Assembly: GCA_008330645.1 (NCBI GenBank)
Contig: VLTN01000067.1
Location: 62,001 to 126,000, forward strand
Origin: Cafeteria roenbergensis
Taxonomy: Eukaryota; Sar; Bigyra; Bicosoecida; Cafeteriaceae
Direction of reading: 5' to 3'
Length of the DNA: 64,000 nucleotides
Shown: positions 55,834 to 64,000 of the stretch, piece after piece
Numbering within the stretch: position 1 is the stretch's first letter
How the letters are laid out: each line of letters begins with the position of its first letter
The notes under the pieces: model-generated
The model's input: the letters and a program-made list of their open reading frames with translations, nothing else
Databases searched by the model: none
Told to the model about the DNA's origin: nothing
Made by a program: the position numbers and the translations under genes

Positions 55834-58800
55834 ATGGGAGCCTGCATCGCCGCCCCGACCGTCGAAGACGAAGTTGACGATGGGGCAGACCCGCAGTACG
55901 ACCTGTACCGCCGGCTGCGAGACATCTCGGCGGGAAAGGGCAGGGTCGGCTTCGTTGGCCTCCGCAACCACGGCAACACCTGCTTCGTCAACGCCGCTAT
56001 CCAGTGCCTGAGCAACACTCCGCACCTCACGGAGCATCTGCTGTTGTGAGAGACGTCCTTGTGTGTGCTCTCGCGCAGCGCGCCTCCCGCGCGGCCCAGC
56101 AGCGGCCGGCTGTGACGGGCCCGGCATCAGCGCCCCATGTTGCCCCCCAACAACTGCCCGCCGTCCAGCTGGCCTGGCAGCCACGCTGCGCTGCGCCGTA
56201 CCCCGTCCCGCTCCCCTCTGGCTGGCTGGCATGGGGTGGTGGTGGCGCCGTCGGGCCAGCGCTCGGCTTGGGCTTTGCGGCGCGCTGGCGCGACTTGCAA
56301 CTCAGGCACAGTTTTGCTGGATGATTGGAATCACAGCTGCAAGTCCCATCGTCGCCGCCGCTGTCCATGGTTGTGTGCCCTGCTTGCTGCTTGCTTGTTG
56401 CGCGCCACTGCCGCTGCCGCAGCACGGACGCCCTCGCCCGCCAGCCCCTCGCCCTCGGCCCCGGCCGCCGCCGCCGTGTTCCCAGCACAGTCGCCACCGA
56501 GTACGCAGCGCTCCTGCGCCGCATGTGGCTCGGCGGCAAGCGGCACCGCGGCACCCGCCGCCTCATCCGCGCAGTCGCGCAGGTCGCCCCGCAGTTCCGC
56601 GGGAGGCGCCAGCACGACATCCACGAGTTCCTGTCCTATGTGCTGGACGGCCTCCACGAGGGCCTCTCGCCGCTGCCGCCCCCCGCGCCCCTTCCGCAAG
56701 CCCCTCAGGCCGCTGCGGGCGTCGGAACTGGCAGCGCTGCCGGCGACGCTGCGGCCAGCGAGCACGGAATCAGCGGCAGGGGTCTGACCCTCAAGCAGCA
56801 GGGCGACAGGGCAGCGGCTGACTGGGCCCAGCACCTCTCGCGAAACCGCTCCCTAGTGGCAGAGCTGTTTCACGGCCAGCTCCGCTCCTCCGTGCAGTGT
56901 CAGCGGTGCGGGTGGCAGAGCGTGACGTTCGACCCCTTCGTGACGCTCTCCCTGCCGCTTGAGGGCCCCGACGGCCGGGTGGCGACGCTCACTCAGGCTC
57001 TGGAGCTGTTCACGCGTGAGGAGGTGCTCCCGGCGGAGTCCGGCTGGCTCTGCCCGCACTGCGGGGAGGTCGTTCCGGCGACGAAGCGGCTCGACCTCTG
57101 GCGCCTCCCCCCCTGTCTCATCGTCCACCTGAAGCGATTCAAGGTCACGCCGTGGGGCAGCCGTCGCAAGATCACGTCGCCGGTGCGCTTCCCGCTGGCC
57201 ACGATGGACCTGGCACCCTTCTGCGCGGCGCCGGTGCCGCTGGGGATCTCTGCTCCCGGGGCCTCGGTCCCGGACATCAATCCCCTCATGGAGAGCGCCG
57301 GGGCGTCGCTCACGGGGCCCGCCATCGGCATCGGCAGCGGCCGCGGCGGCCGGCGGCAAGCACAGTCCCCGCTATTTGCCGCAACCCACAGACCGGCCAG
57401 CACCGGGGGGCCCTCCTCGGGGCCCTCTGGAGCGGGCCCCGCCGCTGCCGCTGCCTCTTCCGCCGCGGAGCTGCGCTGCGAGCCGGTGTACGACCTGTAC
57501 GCCGTCGCCAACCACCACGGGGGCTACGGGGGAGGCCACTTCACCGCCCACTGCCTCCACCAGGTCGCCGGCTCGTGGTACTTCTTCAACGACTCCGTGT
57601 TCGCGCGGGCTCTGCCGGACGACGTCAGCGGGAGGGAGGCCTACGTGCTCTTCTACAGCCGCCTCAGATCCAACCCGCACCGCGTCGCCGTCCGGACGCA
57701 GCGGAACCTGGTGCTGCAGCTGGAGCAAGCCGCTCAGCGCCTGGAGCAGGCTGCCAGGGCGGCAGAACGCCGCGCCGAGGAGGCAAAGCGCATCGAGGCG
57801 GAGCGATCGCTGCCGAGGGCTCCGCTGTCCAGCCTCGAGTCCGGCCCGTCCGCAACGGTTTCGCGTGCGAAGAACCGAGCCGTCATTGCGCATCCGTCCA
57901 CTCGCAGGTGGGCCGGCTCTGCCACTTCGACCGCAGGGGCGCGGTCGCCGAGGAGCTCCGCCGACTCCGTGGACGTTACCTCCGCCGGCAGAGCCCCGTC
58001 GCCGGCCCTGCTGCGGCCGCCGCCCGCCTTCGCCCCCTCTCGCTCTGCCGGCGAAACGGCTCTGCCGTCACTGGCCAACATCCGACCGGGGAGGTCGCGG
58101 TCCGAAGCCGCGATTCGACGCCTCGCCGCCTCTGCCGGCAGAGCCCCTTCGCCTTCCAGCCTGCCGGCGCCGGGGTCGCCGGCGGAGGATGGCTCGCCAG
58201 CGACCAGCGCTGGGTCGAGCCCACCCCAACCGACCGTCATGGCGGCCGCCGCGGCCGCTGCCGGCGCCGGTGGGCCCCCGATGCGAGCCGCGGCCAGTCC
58301 CGCGGGGAGCCGTGGAGCGGGAGAATCTGCGTCGGCGGGATCTGCAGCTGGAGCTGGCGGGCAGCGCTCGCACTGGTCCAAGGTCGCTGGTGGCGCGGCA
58401 GTTGGCGCTGCGACGGCGCTCCAGCTGCCGCCGGAGCCGCGTCCCGGCGCCGCACGCCCCGTGACGCTCTGCCCCCCTCCTGCGCCCGCCGCGCAGCAGG
58501 CATGCTCTTCGGTCAAAAAGCCGGCGAAACCGCTTGCTGTGCCTCGGCCTGATCCTTCCAGTGCTGAGCAACGGCGCCACGCGCAGTCCCGCGCGCGCGA
58601 GCCACGGGGCCACGCTTCGCAGACGGAAACGGCGACGGCGGCGCAGCGGGCCCGAGGACGTCGCTTGACGGCCGGGGGGGGTCAATCGCTGCGGCAGCAG
58701 CATGGGCAGCGCAGGGACGAGGACGACGAGGCGGCGGTCGAGGACGACGAAGACGACGACGACGACGAGGCGGACGATGACGACGAGGACGACGAGGCCG

Positions 58801-59174
58801 AGGCGTCTCCGGAGTGGGTTGTCGGCGGCCACGACGCGGACGATGAGCAAAGCGTGGTTGGATCGGAGCCCTCTGGCGCCGCTGCGGCAGGGTCGGCTGC
58901 GCTGAGCGCAGCGTTCAGGAGCCACGTGGCGGCGAAGAAGCGGCGGCGCTCTCAGCGGTCGCTGGGCGACGAGGACAGCGACGACGGTGACAGCGACGAT
59001 GACGATGACGACGACGACGACGGCGAAGACGACCGCAGTCTGTCAGACGGCCGTGCCGGTCGGGACGACAGCTCTGCAGCCGATGCGGCAGAGGCAGCGT
59101 TCGAGGAAGAGCAACTGCAGCTGCGCTTGGCAGGGTTCGAGCAAGACGCTCTCAGCGCCAGAGCGGCAGCCGAC

Positions 59175-59209
<35 letters not shown>

Positions 59210-60335
59210 TGCAGCGTCCGCCAGGCGAACGGCCAACCCCATTCTGAGCCGCTCCGGCCCCCGGAGCGACGTCAGCATCCTCTCCCCGCTTCGGTCGTAC
59301 AGCACGGCCAAGTCACCGGCTCTGCCGGCAGAGCAAGACCACCTTCAGTCGTCGTCCCTTCTCGTCGCCCGGCACATCGAGTCCGCAGCCGCAACTGCCA
59401 GCAGAGCCGGACTGGCCTCTGGCCCGCTGTCCCCGCTCTCCAGCGTCTCCGACACGCCGGCCGGCCCTGCCTCCGCCCGGCGCCGCGCGCGCGGCGATCG
59501 CAGCGGCTCTCCCAGCAGCAGAGCAAGCCTGTGGCCGCGAAACCTCCGGCTGCGCATGCCTTCGGCGGCGTCCGGGCCGCCGCCTCCCCCCGCGACCGCT
59601 GGCCTGACCATTCCAGGAGTGGGAGGCTCTGCTGTGCCGGGCGGCTCTGCCGTGTCGGGCGGCTCTGCCTCCGTCTCTGCGGCGGCACAGGGTCGTGCTG
59701 GGGCCGCTCGAGCGCGCCGGTCACGCCGGCGTCTCGCCGGCTCTGCAGTTGCGTCAGCTGTCGAGCTGGCAGAGCTTGAGCGCTCTGGAGCGCGGAGTGG
59801 CGGTGGCGGAGGCGGTGGCGGAGGCGGTGGCGGGGGCGGTGGCAGTGGCGGCACCCACACGCGGTCTCGTGACAGGGTATCGATGGCCGCTCGACGCGGT
59901 GGAGATAGGGGCGTGTCGTTCGGCGGGTCGCGCGGTGACGCACCGACCAGCCCGGCGGCTTCAGCGGGCGCTAGTTCCGGAGGTTCTGGGGCCGCTGCTG
60001 GCGCGGCCGGCGGCAGCGGCGGGTGGGCCGTGCCGCCGTCGCAGCAGTCGCGGTCAGCTGCAACAGGAAGAATGGTTTCCAGCCCCGCGGGCGCAGCGGC
60101 GGCGGCGGCGGCGGCGGCACGGCGGCGCAGTCACCAGCACGGCCTATGGGGTGGGGGCGCTGCTGGCGGCGAGTCCAGCGACGCAGCAAGCAACCGCGCT
60201 GCCCCCCACGGGGGCTCTGGCTCCCCGCAACATGCCCCGCTGCGCGCCCCACAGGACGTGTGGTTCTCGTCCGTCAGCCCGATGATCAGACAGCCACCCG
60301 CGCCGGACGCTACCGAGACGGGGCGTGTATGGTAG
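55834..60335 (+). CDS. Ubiquitin-specific protease (USP/UBP) with long disordered tail
   Basis: Two exons, 55834-56045 and 56423-60335, give 1,374 residues; the 377-bp intron is GTGAGA...CAG in phase. The Cys box is [18 protein letters not shown] (Cys50). Next are [16 protein letters not shown], a zinc ribbon with two CxxC pairs (CQRCGW and CPHCGE), and [12 protein letters not shown]. The His box is [19 protein letters not shown] (His443), closing with [12 protein letters not shown]. All catalytic parts are present, so it should be an active deubiquitinase. MGAC at the N terminus fits myristoylation. After about residue 480 the remaining 900 residues are low complexity: Ser/Pro/Ala repeats (SAGRAPSP three times), Asp/Glu blocks, polyalanine and a nine-Gly run. 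Confidence 0.92.
58723..59040. repeat. GAC/GAA-rich tract coding acidic blocks of the USP tail
   Basis: Two clusters of gacgac/gacgaggac triplets (about 58723-58805 and 58966-59033) code long Asp/Glu runs (for example [17 protein letters not shown]). Confidence 0.75.
59799..59850. repeat. ggcggaggcggt-type repeat coding poly-Gly
   Basis: Tandem ggtggcggaggc units code a run of about 15 glycines with one Ser in the USP tail. Confidence 0.8.
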
Positions 60336-60724
60336 CAACCCCTTCAAGTCCCCCCCCACCCGCCCTCCCCCCGGCCCCTGTGTGTGTGCGTGCGTGCGTG
60401 GGTGGCCCCTCCGCGCGGCGGCACGGCTCGCTGCGACTCTGGCTCTGTTGTACTCCGCGCCTCTGCCTAGGCGGGCTGAGGCTGGGGGCCGCCCGCCGCA
60501 GCCCGCCCTGGCTGCCTGCCACCGGCGCGTGATCAGCCAAGCTGCCAAGCCGTCGCCCCGTCGCTCCGCCGCGTGATTCTCGGGCCGCGGGCCGTCCACA
60601 CGCTCACATCAGACAAGCAACTTGCCACCGTCGCGCCACCACAAAAGCTGCCACGCAACCCGCGCCCGCCGCCGAGCCTGGCAGCTAGTGCTTGCGGAGG
60701 CCAGGCCCTTTCGCGTGCGGTCGA
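60336..60724. other. Convergent 3' spacer between USP and ATG5
   Basis: 389 bp between the two stops, with tgtgtgcgtgcgtgcgtg repeats near 60380-60401. No gene is seen. Confidence 0.5.
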
Positions 60725-61975
60725 CTAAGGCGGCGCCGGCACAGCTGCGACAACGTACACGAAGCCATCGGGCGCCGACAGGCGCTGCCACGCCTCCGCC
60801 AACGGCAGAGCCGCGACGTCAACACCGTCGCAAAGCAGAGCCAATCCTTCCGTCGCTGAACCGGTCACGGCCCGGGCAGCGTCTGCGACCGTCGTCTCAA
60901 CGGCCTTGTCCCACATCACGCGAGGCTGGGCCATCACGTACCAGTCACTCTGCGGTCCGGCGGAACCGGTTGCAGACGTGGCCCCGGCGGCGTCCCCGTC
61001 AGGCGAGACGACCATCACTCGCAGAGGAACCGCGATGGGCACCTCCGCCCCAGACATGGACCTGACCTGCAGAGACGCTGGCGCGCATGTGGCTGCCTCC
61101 ATGTCCGCCCGCCGGCCTGCGGCAAGGGCGCCCCAGGCTGCGTCCTTTGCGGCCGAAGAGGCCTCAACGACGGCTGACGCTGAGTCCTTTAGCACGGTGA
61201 ACGACTGCTTGAGGCGGTGCACGAACCGGCGGCGGGCCCGGCCAGGAGCCAGAGCCGGAACAAGGCCGGCTGGGGCGGCGGAAGGACCGATTCTGTCGCA
61301 GTCCCGGAGGCCGATGTGAACGCAGGCCGGCCCGTCGTCCGCAAAGGCGCCGGCTCGGGCTCCCAGCATGTCGAACAAGCTTCCCAGGGGCACGTCGCTG
61401 CGTCGCGGGGGAGCCCGAGGCACAAGGCCGTTCGAGAGCGAGACAAAGACAGCAATCACTGGGATGCCGAGCGCGGCAGCGCACGGTGCGGGCGCTCTTG
61501 AGGCAGCGGAAGCTTCGCGGAATCGACAAGGACGCACAAGCCGCAACAGCGCCCCGTCAGAGAGCGGGCGGGCCAAGCCACTCAGCTCGCCGGCAAGACA
61601 CGCAAACTCTCGTCGACAAGCCACCAGGAGCCGGTGGCGGCGGGAGCGGGCGCTCGCAAGCAAGGCGACTTGCCACAACCGCGCTCGCCACTGCATCGGC
61701 GTGCTGGCCGCAGCTCACGGAGGCAGCGTCAATCCCCCTTCGGAGACGGCCACCGCCGCCCCAGCAACCACGTCGTCGAGCTTGAGGCCGACGGTGTCCA
61801 GCGCCTCCTCGACCGCCACCGCCAGCGGCAGGCGTCGGGGCAGCGAGCACCACACCGCCAGCGGCGAGCCGGACTCATCCCCGCACAGCGTCGAGGTGCG
61901 CGCCTTGCGCGTCTCCAGCTCGATATGGACGCTGATTGCGCCGTCCCAGAGCAACCTGAGCACGTCGTCCGCCAT
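60725..61975 (-). CDS. ATG5: Autophagy protein ATG5
   Basis: Two exons, 61975-61719 and 61397-60725, give 309 residues (human 275); the 321-bp intron is GTGAGC...CAG, in phase. Exon 1 gives the family start MADDVLRLLWDGAISVHIEL and the first ubiquitin-like domain. Exon 2 opens at VPLGSLFDML, the counterpart of YPIGLLFDLL. Next is FVHRLKQSFTVLKDSA, the counterpart of the ATG12-acceptor helix MSCMKEADALKHKS, with a lysine in register. The second ubiquitin-like domain (IAVPLRVMVVSPDG, then TVADAARAVTG and GVDVAALPLAEAWQRLSAPDGFVYVVA) matches the human PFRIYQ, TLGDLLKE and PLQWLSEHLSYPDNFLHI order. ATG5 is conjugated to ATG12 and forms the ATG16 complex that lipidates ATG8. Similarity is low but the layout is consistent. 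Confidence 0.8.
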
Positions 61976-62681
61976 GGCGGCGAGACCACGCGCGAGTGCT
62001 GCGCCGCGAGCCGGCCACCCAATCTCACGGCGCGGCGGCGGCGTCCAGCTCTGCTTTCGACGCTCAGCCAGTCGAGCATCAAAGGCGCTGCAAGCCTTCG
62101 CCGTCCAAGGACAGCGGGGGCATTGGGGGTCGACAACAGGGCCATTGGCCTTGGACTCCCCCGGAGGAGCGATTCCGCGCCCGTCGACACGCACGCCGGT
62201 TGCGCTCGCCGAGCGGCGCACGCCAGTTGCCGCGACAGGCCGCCTGCGACCCCGGGCCGCCAGCGGGGGGAGCCCCCAACCCTGCCTCGCACTCGGTGTT
62301 GCGCGCGGGCTGCTGCTCCCGCTTTGCGCGCCGCGCTCCATCCCGGAGCGCGCGAGCCTCGCCGCTTGGCGCTCGCTGACGCAGTGGCCAGCGCAGCAAC
62401 TGCTGCTGCAGCCATGGCCGGGTGGTGGACGCTGGAACTGCACCGCGCCGCGGCCCTGTCGGCGAGCATGCGGCCCTGTCGGCGAGCATGCGGCCTTTGT
62501 GGTCTGGGGCATGCCGGCGGCCCGCTGGCCTCGTCGGCGGCTGCCGCCGGAGTGTGCCGCAGCCGCCACGTTCAACCCAAACTGCGATCGCGAGTGTGGG
62601 TTGCGCCCGACGGCTCGAATCGCAAGCGACGAACGCTGCCACTCCGCCGCCTCCGTCGCCGAGGCCGCGCCACTTGTCCAC
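61976..62681. promoter_or_regulatory. Divergent ATG5/carnitine acyltransferase region
   Basis: 706 bp between opposite start codons. It contains a perfect 20-bp tandem duplication (62451-62490). A missing first exon of the acyltransferase, which might carry a targeting peptide, could lie here, but I cannot place one. Confidence 0.35.
62451..62490. repeat. Perfect 20-bp tandem duplication
   Basis: The unit cggccctgtcggcgagcatg occurs twice head to tail (62451-62470 and 62471-62490) in the ATG5/acyltransferase divergent spacer. Confidence 0.9.
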
Positions 62682-64000
62682 ATGTACCGCTTCCAACCTA
62701 CTCTGAAGCGGCTGCCCGTACCCGCGCTGGAGCAAACGGTTCGCGATGCAGTTGCGTTCGCGGGCGTGTTTGCCTCGGCCGAGGACAAGGCGCTCCTGGA
62801 GAATCAAGCGCAGCGGTTCATGGACGGCGCCGCTGCGAAGCTGCAGGAGCGTCTGCTGCGATACGCTGCGGCTGCGCCCACTGGGAACTGGCTGGAGCCC
62901 ACGTGGGACGGCGGCTACCTCGGCTGGCGCGGCCCGCTGCCGGTCCACATGAACTATTTCCTCGAGGCGGATCTCGCTGGCGCGGGCAGGCTAGCCGCTC
63001 TCAGCCAGGCCGACGTTGCCTACGAAGCATGCATCGCCAGCTTGGAGCACTTCGGCCGCGTGCGCCGGGAGGAGCTGGAGCCGGACAGCGACCGGCAAGG
63101 GCCCATGTGCATGGCGCAGCACGCGCGCGTCAGCGGCCATGCTCGCATCCCCAAGGCCGGCTCCGACGAGGCCGTCTGCTACGACACGCCGCCCCTCGGC
63201 CTGCAGGCCGAGGGGGCGGGCGGCCTGCACTTCGCCACGCGCTACGAGCCTGTGCGCGGGACTCGCACAGTTGCCGTGCTGCGGGCCGGTCACGTTTTCG
63301 TCGTCCCGCTCACGCTCGAAGATGGGGAGACGCCCCACCCGGCCCTGCGTGACGCCTTGTCCCGCATCGCCGCGGGCACCGCCGGCGCGGGGGGCGCGGG
63401 GGCGGGCTCGACGGCCGGGCTGGCGGGCCTGCCGCTGCTGACGGCTCTGCCGCGCGAGGACTGGGCGCAGGCCAGGCAGGCGCTCGTGGCCCACCCCGAC
63501 GGGCGTCGTCTCATCGACGGCATCGATCGGTCGCAGTTCGTGCTCTGCCTGGACGAGGGCGCGTGCGTTGACGAGAGCGCGCTGCTGCGCGGCTACATCC
63601 TCGGCGGCGACCCGGCTAGCACCGGCGCCGCTGGCGGGGCAAGTCTGGACGGCGCGGCCGCCGCCGCCCGGTGGTTCGACAAGCACTGCGTCGTCGTCGG
63701 GAGAGTGGCCGACGACGCTGCCTCAGCGGCCGGACCCGCCAGCGGGGGCGCAGACGCGGGGGGAAGCCACCGCGTTGGGTTCCTGTTCGAGCACATGCCC
63801 GGCGACGGCCTCACCACGCTGCGCTGGGTGGAGGCTGTGAGGACGGCGCTCGCGGACGGCACGGCGGCCGCGTCCGGCTCCGCTGGCGACGCCGCCTCCG
63901 TGCTGGGCGACGCTCTGTCGCACCCCAACTCGGTGGCTCTGCCGGCAGAGGCGGCAGCGCTGGTGTCAGACGCTGTGTCTCGCGGCCGTGCCGAAATCGC
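62682..64000 (+). CDS. Carnitine acyltransferase (3' truncated by window)
   Basis: A frame open from ATG 62682 to the window end gives 439 residues. It matches the choline/carnitine acyltransferase family in order: LKRLPVPALEQT at the start, NWLEPTWDGGYLGWRGPLPVHMN, GPMCMAQHARVSGHARIPKAG, EDWAQARQAL, the FVLCLDEG block, ARWFDKHCVVVG, and GFLFEHMPGDG with the catalytic His. The enzyme moves acyl groups between CoA and carnitine in mitochondria or peroxisomes. Insertions relative to the family are Gly/Ala-rich (GAGGAGAGSTAG and SAAGPASGGADAGG). The start reads MYRFQPTLKRLPVP with no targeting peptide, so either the enzyme is peroxisomal or cytosolic (the C terminus is not in view) or a first exon is missing. 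Confidence 0.9.
   Translation, partial: MYRFQPTLKRLPVPALEQTVRDAVAFAGVFASAEDKALLENQAQRFMDGAAAKLQERLLRYAAAAPTGNWLEPTWDGGYLGWRGPLPVHMNYFLEADLAGAGRLAALSQADVAYEACIASLEHFGRVRREELEPDSDRQGPMCMAQHARVSGHARIPKAGSDEAVCYDTPPLGLQAEGAGGLHFATRYEPVRGTRTVAVLRAGHVFVVPLTLEDGETPHPALRDALSRIAAGTAGAGGAGAGSTAGLAGLPLLTALPREDWAQARQALVAHPDGRRLIDGIDRSQFVLCLDEGACVDESALLRGYILGGDPASTGAAGGASLDGAAAAARWFDKHCVVVGRVADDAASAAGPASGGADAGGSHRVGFLFEHMPGDGLTTLRWVEAVRTALADGTAAASGSAGDAASVLGDALSHPNSVALPAEAAALVSDAVSRGRAEI

Noticed and set aside
61398-61510. Alternative ATG5 exon 2 starts further upstream (for example near 61504)
   Set aside because: They would insert about 35 residues between the family blocks; the CAG at 61398-61400 joins the conserved VPLGSLFDML directly and in phase.
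61634-63352. 572-codon plus-strand frame
   Set aside because: Overlaps ATG5 exon 1 on the other strand and the carnitine acyltransferase in a different frame; Arg/Ala-rich without domains.

Overview
This window is nuclear DNA of a compact, very GC-rich unicellular eukaryote, not a prokaryote. It carries core eukaryotic genes (RNA polymerase II subunit 2, NAA15, TRAPPC1, FEN1, ATG5, LYAR, a USP-type deubiquitinase). Twelve of the 22 genes called have spliceosomal introns that I could place from protein continuity. Donors are almost all GTGAG and all acceptors are CAG. The species cannot be fixed from this sequence. A mitochondrial-type leader on the enolase, the compactness and the GC content would fit a stramenopile alga or a similar protist, but that is inference.

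Layout, left to right: 3' end of an unknown gene (+); a 1,615-residue disordered protein (-); an ankyrin-repeat protein (+); a Slo/BK-like ion channel (-); a beta-propeller-like protein (+); TRAPPC1 (-); a class 3 lipase (+); a voltage-sensing-phosphatase homologue (+); FEN1 (-); a PP2C phosphatase (+); threonyl-tRNA synthetase (-); enolase (+); a WD40 protein (-); RPB2 (+); an ASCC2-like protein (-); a CAP-Gly/IQ/PPP-phosphatase/EF-hand fusion (+); LYAR (-); NAA15 (+); a BRCT protein (-); a USP deubiquitinase (+); ATG5 (-); and the 5' part of a carnitine acyltransferase (+).

Neighbouring genes alternate strands almost without exception: 20 of 21 adjacent pairs are on opposite strands. Nearly every gene therefore shares a short divergent promoter region with one neighbour (roughly 145-700 bp) and a convergent 3' end with the other. 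The only break is lipase/voltage-sensing phosphatase. Introns sit near the 5' ends of coding sequences, usually one per gene.

There is no operon-like pathway. The genes cover transcription, translation, N-terminal acetylation, ribosome rescue, DNA repair, autophagy, vesicle tethering and signalling. The most unusual items are the CAP-Gly/PPEF-type fusion, the Slo-like channel without a GYG filter, the voltage-sensing phosphatase with a charge-poor S4 and altered TI loop, and the strict strand alternation. I saw no CRISPR array, tRNA, rRNA, retroelement or DNA transposon that I could support.
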